Shown: positions 1 through 6,896, numbered from the stretch's first letter. The stretch is DNA of 64,000 nt from Salinilacustrithrix flava (GCA_024128875.1 JAMYFF010000001.1:310001-374000), one strand, 5' to 3'. Numbers and translations: made by a program. The notes: generated from the letters alone by a model not told the origin.

Positions 1-1
1 C

Positions 2-244
2 GGCGAGGTGTGCCAGGTGCTCCTCGACGGCGCCGACCGCAACGGAACCCTCACCATCGAATTCACCGTCGCCCGGGGCACGCTCGGGGTCGAGGTCGCC
101 ATCGACGCGCCGCCCGGGCGCCACGACGGCCTCGCCGAGCGCCTCGCCGAGCAGATCCTCGACGCCACGGTCGGCAAGGTCGAGATCGACGACGACGGCC
201 GCCGCATCTCGTTCTCGATGCGCGCCGCCGACGACGACGAGTAG
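2..244 (+). CDS. C-terminal part of a possible anti-sigma-type ATP-binding protein (5' partial)
   Basis: The reading frame is open from the first bases of the window, so the gene begins upstream and only about 80 residues are visible. The visible part alternates strand-like and helix-like stretches (TLTIEFTV, then GLAERLAEQILDATVGKVEI and RRISFSMR) and ends with an acidic DDDE tail. That order resembles the last strand-helix-strand of GHKL/HATPase_c anti-sigma kinases of the RsbW type, in which a helix starting with GL is followed by a final beta hairpin. The ATP-binding N and G1 boxes would lie outside the window, so the assignment is tentative. It is followed by a hairpin and then the convergent dut gene. 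Confidence 0.5.
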   Translation, partial: GEVCQVLLDGADRNGTLTIEFTVARGTLGVEVAIDAPPGRHDGLAERLAEQILDATVGKVEIDDDGRRISFSMRAADDDE

Positions 245-261
245 CGATCTGGAGCACCTCC

Positions 262-280
262 CACGACCGCCGCGGTCGTG
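262..280. terminator. Hairpin between convergent genes
   Basis: A perfect 9-bp inverted repeat, CACGACCGC and GCGGTCGTG with one base between the arms, lies in the 57-bp gap between the convergent upstream gene and dut. It could act as a bidirectional terminator. There is no clear T-tract, so this is a structural inference. Confidence 0.45.
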
Positions 281-301
281 ACTGGTACCCCAGAACGGTC
301 G

Positions 302-745
302 CTACCGGCCGCTGGAGCCGAAGCCGCCCGCGCCGCGGTGGCTGTCGGGCAGCTCCTCCACCGCCTCGAACGCCGCGGTCGCCACGGGGCGCAGGACCAG
401 CTGGGCGATGCGGTCGCCGCGGTGCACCCGGTAGTCCTCGGTGGGGTCGGTGTTGACCAGCACGACCTTGAGCTCGTCGCGGTAGCCGGCGTCGATCAGG
501 CCCGGGCTGTTCAGCACGGTCACCCCGTGGCGCAGGGCCAGGCCGGACCGGGGCTGCACGAAGCCGGCCCACCCGGCGGGGATGGCGATGGCGATGCCGG
601 TCGGGACCAGCGCCCGACCGCCGCCGGCGGGGAGGAGGGCGTCCTCCCGGGCGACGAGGTCGGCGCCGGCGTCGCCCTCGTGGGCGTAGCCGGGCAGCGG
701 CAGGTCGGGGTCGAGCCGGCGGACCGGGATGGTGAGGGCGTCCAC
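302..745 (-). CDS. dut: dUTP diphosphatase (dUTPase)
   Basis: Hydrolyses dUTP to dUMP and pyrophosphate, keeping uracil out of DNA and feeding dTMP synthesis. The 147-aa length is normal for the homotrimeric family. All five dUTPase motifs are visible in order: HEGDAGADL, PRSGLA, GLIDAGYRDEL (with the catalytic Asp), RGDRIAQLVL, and the C-terminal RGAGGFGSSG flap that closes over the nucleotide. The frame stays open well upstream, but homology begins only at the GTG at 745. That start has TACCTT six bases upstream, matching the leaderless-promoter pattern seen throughout the window. It is divergent from orn, with 31 bp between the start codons. Confidence 0.95.
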   Translation of the reverse strand: MDALTIPVRRLDPDLPLPGYAHEGDAGADLVAREDALLPAGGGRALVPTGIAIAIPAGWAGFVQPRSGLALRHGVTVLNSPGLIDAGYRDELKVVLVNTDPTEDYRVHRGDRIAQLVLRPVATAAFEAVEELPDSHRGAGGFGSSGR

Positions 746-751
746 CCCGCC

Positions 752-757
752 AAGGTA
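752..757 (-). promoter_or_regulatory. -10-like element for dut (leaderless)
   Basis: TACCTT on the minus strand lies 6 nt before the GTG start of dut. This is the same geometry as at many other genes in the window, and it decides the start codon in a frame that is open much further upstream. Confidence 0.55.
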
Positions 758-763
758 GGGCGG

Positions 764-769
764 TAGCGT
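764..769 (+). promoter_or_regulatory. -10-like element for orn (leaderless)
   Basis: TAGCGT ends 7 nt before the ATG of orn. With the dut element at 752-757 it gives back-to-back promoters inside a 31-bp intergenic region, so transcripts probably begin at or next to the start codons. Confidence 0.55.
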
Positions 770-776
770 CGCCGCG

Positions 777-1349
777 ATGTTGGCCTGGATGGACCTGGAG
801 ATGACCGGACTGGAACCGGAGCGGCACGTGATCGTGGAGATCGCCACGATCATCACCGACGACGACCTCCAGATCGTCGCCGAGGGCCCCGACCTCATCG
901 TCCACGCCACGGAGGAGCAGCTGGCCCTCATGGACGACGTCGTCGTGCGCATGCACACCGAATCGGGCCTGCTGGAGAGGATCCGCAGCTCGGAGCTGAG
1001 CCTCGCCGACGCCGGCGCCCAGACCCTGGCCTTCCTGCAGGAGCACATCCCGGCGGCGCGCTCGGTGCCGCTGTGCGGGAACTCCATCGGCACCGACCGG
1101 CGCTTCCTCGCCCGGTACCTGCCCGAGATCGAGGACCACCTCCACTACCGCAGCGTCGACGTCTCCACCATCAAGGAGCTGGCGAAGCGCTGGATGCCCT
1201 CGCTGCTCCAGGGCGCCCCGACGAAGGCCGGCTCGCACCGGGCCCTGGACGACATCCGGGAGTCCATCGAGGAGCTGCGCTACTACCGCGAGGCCCTGTT
1301 CAAGGACGGCGGGACCGACGCGTCGTCAGCCGACGCCCCCGCCAGCTGA
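777..1349 (+). CDS. orn: Oligoribonuclease (DEDDh 3'-5' exoribonuclease)
   Basis: Degrades two- to five-nucleotide RNA fragments, including pGpG from cyclic di-GMP turnover, to mononucleotides. The 190-aa length is typical. The DEDDh signature is complete: the first Asp and Glu in MDLEMTG (residues 5-11), the second Asp in CGNSIGTDRRF, and GSHRALDDI carrying the catalytic His and last Asp. The YRSVDVSTIKELAKRW segment is characteristic of Orn as opposed to other DnaQ-fold nucleases. The final Ala/Asp/Ser-rich tail overlaps the 3' end of the convergent glycosyltransferase by 50 bp, so the two transcripts can form antisense pairs. Confidence 0.96.
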   Translation: MLAWMDLEMTGLEPERHVIVEIATIITDDDLQIVAEGPDLIVHATEEQLALMDDVVVRMHTESGLLERIRSSELSLADAGAQTLAFLQEHIPAARSVPLCGNSIGTDRRFLARYLPEIEDHLHYRSVDVSTIKELAKRWMPSLLQGAPTKAGSHRALDDIRESIEELRYYREALFKDGGTDASSADAPAS

Positions 1350-2397
1350 CCGAGCCGCGGGCGGTCGCCACCACCGATCGGGCGAACACGGCCAGGAACG
1401 TGACGAGCAGCAGCGGGAACGCCAGCGCGGTGACCGGGCCGAACCGGCCGACGCGCCGGGCCATCCACCACACCTGCGCGGCGACCACCGCGTAGAGAGC
1501 GCCGGCGACGAGCGGGTCGGCCGAGCCGAGGAGGGCGCGGACCGGTGCGACGCTCGCCTGCACCAGCAACGTGAGCCAGGCCACGACCAGCAGCGCGGTG
1601 CTGCGCCGCGCCGCGCCGACGCCGGCGGCCAGGTTCTTGGTGAAGCCCTCGACCAGCTGGCCGAGGCCGAGCGGGTACATCCGGAACGCCACGTCGTCGC
1701 CGCCGGCCAGGACGGTGACCGGCAGGTCGTGGGCCTCGAACGCCTCGGCCAGGGCGACGTCGTCGTTCACCCGTCCGCCGACGACGGCGTGGCCGCCGAC
1801 GCGCTCGTGGTCCGCTCGCCGGCAGGCGAGCACCGGCCCGAACGCGCCGCGCGCCCCGGCCCGCCGACCGGTCGGGCTGGCCACGTCGGTCGCCGCGATC
1901 GCGACGACGTTGAAGAGCGCCGCCAGGTGCTCCACCGGCGACCCGGGCACGTGGAAGGGCTGCACGCTCACCAGCCCGCCGCGCTCGTCGAGGGCGGCGA
2001 CGACCCGGCCGAGCGCGCCCGGCGCGAAGCGCACGTCGGCGTCGACGAAGACGACCACGTCGCCGGTGGCGGCCTTGGCGCCGACCTCGCACGCCCAGGC
2101 CTTGCCACCCCAGCCGTCCGGCAGCGGTGACGAGGACACGACGGTCGCCCCGTGCGACGAGGCGACGCTGGGGGTGCCGTCGGTGGAGTCGTCGTCCACG
2201 ACGACGACCTCGGCGCGGGTCCCCGACAGCGAGCGCAGGAGCCGTGGCAGCTGGGCGGCCTCGTTGCGGGCCGGCACCACGACCGTGACCCGGTCCAGGT
2301 CGAACGAACCGAGCCGGCCGAGCCGCGGCAGCGACCACAGGAGCCAGACGCCGATCGCCAGCCGGACGACCACGAGCACCACGTCCACTGCGCTCAT
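1300..2397 (-). CDS. Family 2 glycosyltransferase, membrane-bound, CrtQ-like
   Basis: A processive-type GT2 fold (GT-A) enzyme of about 365 aa that transfers a sugar from a nucleotide-sugar donor, probably to a lipid acceptor. An N-terminal membrane helix is followed by the nucleotide-binding strand VTVVVPARNEA, the VVVVDDDSTDGT motif and a DxD-type FVDADV metal site. The downstream GGDDVAFRMYPLGLGQLVEGFTKN region resembles carotenoid/hopanoid-associated glycosyltransferases of the CrtQ type. Two to three C-terminal hydrophobic segments suggest anchoring on the cytoplasmic face. The ATG at 2397 is chosen over an in-frame GTG at 2403. It is divergent from the MBL gene across a palindrome. The acceptor cannot be told from sequence. 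Confidence 0.8.
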   Translation of the reverse strand: MSAVDVVLVVVRLAIGVWLLWSLPRLGRLGSFDLDRVTVVVPARNEAAQLPRLLRSLSGTRAEVVVVDDDSTDGTPSVASSHGATVVSSSPLPDGWGGKAWACEVGAKAATGDVVVFVDADVRFAPGALGRVVAALDERGGLVSVQPFHVPGSPVEHLAALFNVVAIAATDVASPTGRRAGARGAFGPVLACRRADHERVGGHAVVGGRVNDDVALAEAFEAHDLPVTVLAGGDDVAFRMYPLGLGQLVEGFTKNLAAGVGAARRSTALLVVAWLTLLVQASVAPVRALLGSADPLVAGALYAVVAAQVWWMARRVGRFGPVTALAFPLLLVTFLAVFARSVVATARGSVSWRGRRLTTRRSRRP

Positions 2398-2419
2398 CCC
2401 CACCCCGCCCCCAGCCCAA

Positions 2420-2435
2420 TTGACCGAACGGTCAA
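2420..2435. promoter_or_regulatory. Perfect dyad TTGACCG-AA-CGGTCAA, probable repressor operator
   Basis: Two perfect 7-bp arms are separated by AA in the 53-bp gap between the divergent glycosyltransferase and MBL genes. The dyad lies immediately upstream of the -10-like TATGGT of the MBL gene, so a bound dimer would occlude RNA polymerase. The size and symmetry are typical of TetR-family operators. No dedicated regulator is adjacent, and the cognate protein is unknown. Confidence 0.6.
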
Positions 2436-2436
2436 G

Positions 2437-2442
2437 TATGGT
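2437..2442 (+). promoter_or_regulatory. -10-like element for the MBL hydrolase gene
   Basis: TATGGT lies 8 nt before the ATG at 2451 and directly follows the dyad at 2420-2435. This geometry fits a leaderless, repressible promoter. Confidence 0.5.
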
Positions 2443-2450
2443 GCGACGCC

Positions 2451-3533
2451 ATGGGGACGACCGTCGAACGCCAGGAGCGCCAGCCCGCGTCGACCGAGGT
2501 CACCGAGGTGGCGCCGGACATCCTGCGGATGCAGCTGCCCATCTCGCTGCCCGGCCTCGGCCACGTCAACACCTACGCCCTGTGCGACGACCGGGGCGTG
2601 GCCGTGGTCGATCCCGGCCTGCCCGGCAAGGCGTCGTGGGACGCGCTCTCCGACCGACTGCGCCAGGCCGGCTACGGGGTCAAGGACGTCCACACCGTCA
2701 TCGTGACCCACAGCCACCCCGACCACTTCGGCGGTGCCGGCATCCTGCGCCACCGGGTCGGTGCCGAGGTGGTCACCCACCGCGCCTTCCGCACGTGGCT
2801 CGACCCCGAGGAGGGTGACGACGCCGGCCCCGACGAGATCAGCGACGACGACGTCGAGCACGCGGTCGCCGACCAGCGGTCGACCTCGCCGTGGCAGAAG
2901 GAGATGCCGTGGCGGTCGGGGCAGTTCCGACCGCCGATGAGGCGCCGCCTCGGCTACCGCCTGGGCCGCACCCTCGGCCGGCGCTGGATGCGGGCCCCCG
3001 AGCCGAGCCGTCGGGTCGACGACGGCAACATCCTCACCTTCGCCGGTCGCGAGTGGCAGGCGGTGCACACGCCCGGCCACACCGAGGACCACCTCTGCCT
3101 CTTCTCCGCCGACGACGGCGTGGTGCTCACCGGCGACCACGTGCTGCCCACGATCACGCCGCACATCTCCGGGCTCCACGCCGGCCACGACCCGCTCGAC
3201 GAGTTCTTCACCAGCCTCGACCGCATGGCCGAGCTGCAGGGCGCCACCCTCGCCCTCCCCGCGCACGGCCACCCCTTCGAGGACCTCACCGGTCGCTGCA
3301 ACGCGATCCGCGACCACCACCACGAGCGCCTCGAGACCCTGCGCGAGGCCGCCCGCTCGCTCGGCGAGGCCAGCGTGGTCGAGCTGTCCAAGCACCTGTT
3401 CAAGCAGCGGTCGTGGGGCCCGATGGCCGAGTCCGAGACCTACGCCCACCTCGAGCACCTCCGCCGGGCCGGCGAGATGGTCAGCCGCCGGGTGGACGAG
3501 GACCTGCACTTCCAGCTCGTCGAACCGGCCTGA
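2451..3533 (+). CDS. MBL-fold metallo-hydrolase
   Basis: A metallo-beta-lactamase-fold hydrolase of 360 aa with a complete dinuclear metal site: THSHPDH at residues 86-92 (HxHxDH), the third-ligand region TPGHTEDH, the bridging Asp in TGDHVLP and the last His in PAHGHPF. A long insertion (about residues 115-185) and a C-terminal helical domain (LEHLRRAGEMVSRRVDEDLHF, winged-helix-like) place it with the large LACTB2/glyoxalase-II-like group often found near fatty-acid or ring-degradation genes. The likely substrate is a thioester or other ester, but this is not determinable. It is probably controlled by the palindrome just upstream. The gene ends 50 bp before the convergent thioesterase. Confidence 0.85.
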   Translation: MGTTVERQERQPASTEVTEVAPDILRMQLPISLPGLGHVNTYALCDDRGVAVVDPGLPGKASWDALSDRLRQAGYGVKDVHTVIVTHSHPDHFGGAGILRHRVGAEVVTHRAFRTWLDPEEGDDAGPDEISDDDVEHAVADQRSTSPWQKEMPWRSGQFRPPMRRRLGYRLGRTLGRRWMRAPEPSRRVDDGNILTFAGREWQAVHTPGHTEDHLCLFSADDGVVLTGDHVLPTITPHISGLHAGHDPLDEFFTSLDRMAELQGATLALPAHGHPFEDLTGRCNAIRDHHHERLETLREAARSLGEASVVELSKHLFKQRSWGPMAESETYAHLEHLRRAGEMVSRRVDEDLHFQLVEPA

Positions 3534-3582
3534 CGCCGGCGCTACACCCGCACTGCCAGAACGATCCGGGCCGCGAGGACGA

Positions 3583-4335
3583 TCAGGCGCTCCGCACCCG
3601 GGCGGTCGAGCAGGCCACGCCGTCGACCAGCACCCACAGGTCGAAGCCGCCGTCGGCGTCGGCCACCGCCACCTGCGGTTCGCTGCCCGCCTCGATCGGG
3701 GCGGGGTGCTCCACCGACACCCGCAGCGGGGCTCGCAGGTGGGGACGCTCGGCCAGGGCCTGCTCCACCGGCTCCCACGAGACCGCGTTGTTGACGTGGT
3801 CCATCATGTCGAAGTCGGTGAAGCGCAGCGGGAACGGCCAGGCCTCGCTCCCCTCCGGCGGCCGCGGCTCGTGGTGCAGCCGGGCCCGGACCTTCCGACC
3901 TCGCGCCGCGGTGGCGTAGAGCGATTCGAAGCTGTCGGGCAGGCGGGTCGGACGCCCCTGCGCGCCGAGGTGCACCCACAGCGCCGCCGCCTCCACGAGG
4001 CCCGGGCCCTCGACCACCTCCACCCGCACGCGACGCTCGGCCCACCGGGCGCCGATGCCCGAGCACCACGTGCTGACGTCCACGTGCTGGCGGAACACGG
4101 GGAACTCCGTGATCAGCATCTCGACCCGGCGCACCACCCACGGCTCGCTCAGCGGGAAGCCGGCATCGGTGGTGTCCTCGTCGCTCACGTCCTGCAGCAT
4201 CCGGGCCGCGGCGTCGAGCCGCAGGCGTCCCTTCGGGGACCCGTCGGCCAGCTGGACCCGCCGGCGGTGACCGGTGATGCGGCCCTCCGGGGGCGGGTCG
4301 ATGGCGAGGGGGTCATCCGTTCCGGCGGGGGCCAT
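3583..4335 (-). CDS. Acyl-ACP thioesterase family protein (double hotdog)
   Basis: Probably releases fatty acids from acyl carrier protein, or hydrolyses acyl-CoA. The 250 aa form two hotdog domains. The first carries SEPWVVRRVEMLITEFP and a WAERRVRVEV strand; the second carries the FDMMDHVNNAVSWEPVEQAL motif, matching the D-x-HVNN catalytic region of the acyl-ACP thioesterase family (PF01643). The Asn and His normally implicated in catalysis are present. The start is the ATG at 4335; the upstream sequence lacks homology. A CAACAT hexamer lies 6 nt upstream. The gene is divergent from the whiB7 leader and shares the only conspicuously AT-rich segment of this region. Confidence 0.85.
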   Translation of the reverse strand: MAPAGTDDPLAIDPPPEGRITGHRRRVQLADGSPKGRLRLDAAARMLQDVSDEDTTDAGFPLSEPWVVRRVEMLITEFPVFRQHVDVSTWCSGIGARWAERRVRVEVVEGPGLVEAAALWVHLGAQGRPTRLPDSFESLYATAARGRKVRARLHHEPRPPEGSEAWPFPLRFTDFDMMDHVNNAVSWEPVEQALAERPHLRAPLRVSVEHPAPIEAGSEPQVAVADADGGFDLWVLVDGVACSTARVRSA

Positions 4336-4370
4336 CGGAGCATGTTGCCGGAACGCCGCCGACTTCTTCG

Positions 4371-4385
4371 ATAATTCGATTGACC
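4371..4385 (+). promoter_or_regulatory. Candidate whiB7 leader promoter: AT-rich block before TTGACC
   Basis: ATAATTCGA directly precedes TTGACC (4380-4385) in otherwise GC-rich DNA. WhiB7-dependent promoters in mycobacteria carry an AT-rich patch immediately upstream of the -35 hexamer that is bound by the AT-hook, so this layout would allow autoregulation. I cannot find a convincing -10 at 16-18 nt, so the transcription start is open. Confidence 0.4.
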
Positions 4386-4488
4386 AGGTCCTGGCGTTGT
4401 GATGCCATGACGGGCACGGCTGTGACAGGGGGCTCTCCCCGTCCGGCCTCGGACCTGCCCACCGCAGCACCGGAGCGAGGTGAACACG

Positions 4489-4719
4489 ATGAAGACGACC
4501 CTCCTGCACCTGATGCAGACCGCCGCCTCCGTCGTCGCACCGCGCCCGAAGACCGCCGTGCTCGCGCTGGCACCCGTCTGCACCGGTGCGCCCGCCTATG
4601 GCATGACCGAGAAGGTCGTCATCGGCAACGGCATCTTCGGTACCTGGCTCGCCACCTCGCGCCTCTCCATGACCGTGCCGGCGTTCCACGATCGAAGGCC
4701 TCTGTGTTCCACCACCTGA
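4489..4719 (+). CDS. 76-codon leader ORF (uORF) upstream of the whiB7-like gene
   Basis: The ATG at 4489 is preceded by a strong ribosome binding site (GAGG 8 nt upstream, within GGAGCGAGG). Codons are strongly GC3-biased up to residue 68, then shift to CGA AGG CCT CTG TGT (4693-4707), a run of codons unusual here. The stop at 4717-4719 lies inside a 7-bp hairpin (4715-4732). The next structure is a strong terminator (4748-4774), so this ORF and terminator form a transcription unit in front of whiB7. The 76-aa product has no recognisable domain. Its likely role is to couple translation to termination, as uORFs do upstream of mycobacterial whiB7. Translation itself is inferred. Confidence 0.6.
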   Translation: MKTTLLHLMQTAASVVAPRPKTAVLALAPVCTGAPAYGMTEKVVIGNGIFGTWLATSRLSMTVPAFHDRRPLCSTT

Positions 4720-4752
4720 CCCACTGGTCAGGCAGCTAGGACCGCAGAGGCC
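4697..4752 (+). promoter_or_regulatory. Candidate antiterminator competing with the whiB7 leader terminator
   Basis: GGCCTCTG (4697-4704, in the last codons of the leader ORF) is perfectly complementary to CAGAGGCC (4745-4752), and one G-T and one G-C pair extend it to 10 bp. The right arm shares AGGCC (4748-4752) with the left arm of the terminator, so the two structures exclude each other. A small hairpin, CCTGACC-CACT-GGTCAGG (4715-4732), nests inside it. Confidence 0.6.
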
Positions 4753-4774
4753 GTCGGGAACATCCCGACGGCCT
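4748..4774 (+). terminator. Intrinsic terminator in the whiB7 leader
   Basis: A 12-bp perfect stem, AGGCCGTCGGGA and TCCCGACGGCCT, has a 3-nt loop and is followed by TTCGCTTTCT. It lies 28 nt after the leader-ORF stop and 92 nt before the whiB7 ATG. It is the best terminator in the window and, being upstream of a regulator on the same strand, is placed as an attenuator. Confidence 0.85.
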
Positions 4775-4866
4775 TTCGCTTTCTCGGGCCACCTTCCGGC
4801 CCCGCCGCACCAGACATCCATCCCACCCACCGACTCCATCCACCCAGCAAGAGAAGGGAGCGGGCG

Positions 4867-5262
4867 ATGCTCGCTCAACCCGAACAGCTCGTCGAGATCA
4901 GTCCCCGGGACGGCGTCCTGGACGTCGCCCTCGAGGTCGACACCTCGTTCTGGTCCGAGGCCGCATGTGCGGTCGACGGTGGGACCCAGGCCCATCTGTT
5001 CTTCTCCGAGGAGCTGCTGGACATCGCCGCCGCCAAGCGGATCTGCGCCGAGTGCCCCGTGCTCGAGCGGTGCCTCGAGGGCGCCCTCGCCCGCAAGGAG
5101 CCCCTCGGCGTCTGGGGCGGCCAGCTCTTCAGCAACGGCAAGGTCCTGGCGTCCAAGCGGCGCCGGGGTCGGCCGCCCAAGAACCCTCGCCCCGAGGACG
5201 AGTTCGTCCACGTCGAGGTCCCCGCGGCGCTCCAGGATCTCGTGGAGCTCCGCACCGCCTGA
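4867..5262 (+). CDS. whiB7: WhiB-family transcriptional regulator, WhiB7-like
   Basis: A 131-aa Fe-S redox-linked transcription factor that binds the primary sigma factor and promoter DNA. The four cluster cysteines are C34, C60, C63 and C69 (CAECPVLERC). The GVWGG turn is at 81-85, and an AT-hook, KRRRGRPPK, at about 97-105 follows it closely. The combination GVWGG, then LFSNGKVLASK, then RGRP matches WhiB7/WblC, the ribosome-stress antibiotic-resistance regulator, rather than WhiB1-6. It has a longer acidic C-terminal tail than the mycobacterial protein. A good RBS (AAGGGAG) precedes the ATG. The upstream uORF, terminator and antiterminator reinforce the assignment. Its regulon is not in this window. 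Confidence 0.85.
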   Translation: MLAQPEQLVEISPRDGVLDVALEVDTSFWSEAACAVDGGTQAHLFFSEELLDIAAAKRICAECPVLERCLEGALARKEPLGVWGGQLFSNGKVLASKRRRGRPPKNPRPEDEFVHVEVPAALQDLVELRTA

Positions 5263-5415
5263 TCGGGCGTCACCGATCGAACCCCCCGCCGCAGGGACGG
5301 CGGACCGGAGCAACGGCTCATCGAGCTCCGGTCCGCCCGCGGCCCAACCTCCCCCGCCGGTCACGGTGCCCGTTTGGCGGCCCGTCGGCGCTGTGACCGG
5401 CGACGAGGGCGGCAG

Positions 5416-5421
5416 TACCGT
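5416..5421 (+). promoter_or_regulatory. -10-like element for the TlpA gene
   Basis: TACCGT lies 15 nt before the ATG at 5437 but exactly 6 nt before an in-frame TTG at 5428. The local pattern therefore favours a leaderless start at TTG, which would add three residues. Confidence 0.45.
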
Positions 5422-5436
5422 CGCGGCTTGCCCAGC

Positions 5437-6042
5437 ATGACCCCGCTCTCCCGCTCCCGCCTCCCGTGGCAGGCCGTCGTGGCCGCCACCGTCCTCGCCG
5501 CCCTCGCCGCGCTCCTGGTCATCGCCGTCCTCGGTGGCGGTGACGACGACGGCGACGTCAGCGCCGGGCCCGACGACGCTCCGCAGGACTCCCTCGAGCT
5601 CACCCCGGCCGAGGACGTCGCCACCGGGGAGCCCCTCGACATCCCCGTCACCTGGCCCGACGACACCGAGGTCGCCCTCGCCGAGGTCCTCGACGGCCCC
5701 ACGGTCGTCAACTTCTTCGCCTCCTGGTGCCCGCCGTGCATCGCCGAGATGCCCGACTTCGAGGCCGTGTCCCAGCAGGCCGCCGGCGAGGTCGAGTTCA
5801 TCGGCGTCGCCATCCAGGACCGCACCGACGACGCGACCCGCATCGTCGAGGACACCGGGGTCACGTACCGCTGGGCCCGGGACCCCAAGGGCGACGTGGC
5901 CAACGCCGCCCAGGTGACCCAGATGCCCTCCACGATGTTCGTCGATGCCGACGGCGAGGTCGTCTCGGTCCACTCCGGGGCCCTCGACGCCGACCAGCTC
6001 CGCGACCTGCTCGAGTCCGAGCTCGGGGTGACGGTGGGGTGA
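5437..6042 (+). CDS. TlpA/ResA-like membrane-anchored thiol-disulfide oxidoreductase
   Basis: An extracytoplasmic thioredoxin-fold reductant of 201 aa. A membrane anchor (about residues 12-33, AVVAATVLAALAALLVIAVL) is followed by an acidic linker and a thioredoxin domain with VVNFFASWCPPC; the active-site cysteines are C98 and C101. The cis-Pro region is TQMPSTMFVDADG. It probably receives electrons from the downstream CcdA and reduces apocytochrome c or other exported thiols. The stop overlaps the CcdA start (GTGA), so the two are translationally coupled. The start is the ATG at 5437, or a TTG at 5428 if the transcript is leaderless. Confidence 0.88.
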   Translation: MTPLSRSRLPWQAVVAATVLAALAALLVIAVLGGGDDDGDVSAGPDDAPQDSLELTPAEDVATGEPLDIPVTWPDDTEVALAEVLDGPTVVNFFASWCPPCIAEMPDFEAVSQQAAGEVEFIGVAIQDRTDDATRIVEDTGVTYRWARDPKGDVANAAQVTQMPSTMFVDADGEVVSVHSGALDADQLRDLLESELGVTVG

Positions 6043-6896
6043 TCGACGCGCCGCTCGCCCTGGCGCTGGCCTCCGGCATGGTGGCGGCGGTGAACCCGTG
6101 CGGGTTCGCCATGCTCCCGGCCTACGTCACGTTCTTCCTCGGCCACGAGGGCGACCGGGTCCCCAGCCGGGGCGAGTCCGTGGCCCGGGCCATCCCGGTG
6201 GCCCTCGCCGTGTCGCTCGGCTTCGTCGTGGTCTTCGGCGTCGTCGGCATCGCCCTGCGCCCGATCAGCTCGACGGTCCAGGAGTACGCGCCGTGGGCCA
6301 CCATCGTCATCGGCGTCGGCCTGGCGATCCTCGGCGTGGCGATGGTCGCCGGCAAGGAGCTGAAGGTCCGGGTGCCGGTCCTCGACCGGGGCGGCCGCTC
6401 GGGTGGGCTCGGATCGATGTTCCTCTACGGCGTCTCCTACGCCATCGCCTCGCTCACCTGCACCATCGGCATCTTCATCGCCAACATCGTCAACGCCTTC
6501 AGCCGCACCGACTTCGTCTCCGGGGTCGCCGTGCTCGTCACCTACGCGGCCGGCATGGGGCTGGTCATCACCGCCCTCACCGTCGCCATCGCCCTGGCCC
6601 GCGACTCGGTGGTCCGCGTCCTGCGCTCGGGCATGCGCCACGCCAACCGGGCGGCCGCGGTGCTCATGGTGGTCATGGGCCTGTACGTGGCCTGGTACGG
6701 CGTCTTCTCGCTGCGCGTCCGCAGCGACCCCGGCACCGGCGCCGGCCCGGTGGACCGGGTCGAGCAGTGGTCGGCCGACGCCACCCGGTTCGTCTCCGAC
6801 GTCGGCGCCACCCGCCTCGGCCTCTACCTGCTCGCCGCCATCGCCGCCATGGTGTCGATCTCGGTCCTGGTCACGAGCCTGCGGCGCCAGCCCTGA
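6039..6896 (+). CDS. ccdA: CcdA/DsbD-type transmembrane thiol reductase
   Basis: A polytopic membrane protein of 285 aa that carries reducing equivalents from cytoplasmic thioredoxin to outside-facing TlpA proteins. The conserved first-helix motif AVNPCGFAMLPAYVTFFLG (C21) and the SLTCTIGIF motif (second redox Cys) are both present. About seven hydrophobic helices include a long C-terminal pair separated by a soluble segment (about residues 226-255) rich in Asp and Gly. The GTG at 6039 overlaps the tlpA stop by 4 bp. The gene is followed immediately by a poly-gamma-glutamate-hydrolase-like ORF. The context says cytochrome-c biogenesis or extracytoplasmic disulfide reduction. Confidence 0.9.
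   Translation: MIDAPLALALASGMVAAVNPCGFAMLPAYVTFFLGHEGDRVPSRGESVARAIPVALAVSLGFVVVFGVVGIALRPISSTVQEYAPWATIVIGVGLAILGVAMVAGKELKVRVPVLDRGGRSGGLGSMFLYGVSYAIASLTCTIGIFIANIVNAFSRTDFVSGVAVLVTYAAGMGLVITALTVAIALARDSVVRVLRSGMRHANRAAAVLMVVMGLYVAWYGVFSLRVRSDPGTGAGPVDRVEQWSADATRFVSDVGATRLGLYLLAAIAAMVSISVLVTSLRRQP

Noticed and set aside
302..1093. N-terminally extended dut start at 1093
   Set aside because: The extension would cover the antisense of orn, has no homology, and the dUTPase fold begins just after the GTG at 745.
4185..4583. Minus-strand frame over the thioesterase start and whiB7 leader
   Set aside because: No domain or RBS; the thioesterase begins convincingly at 4335.
4380..4739. Alternative plus-strand 119-aa frame over the leader
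   Set aside because: Composition is Arg/Pro-rich, there is no RBS, and its frame does not show GC3 bias, unlike the 4489-4719 frame.
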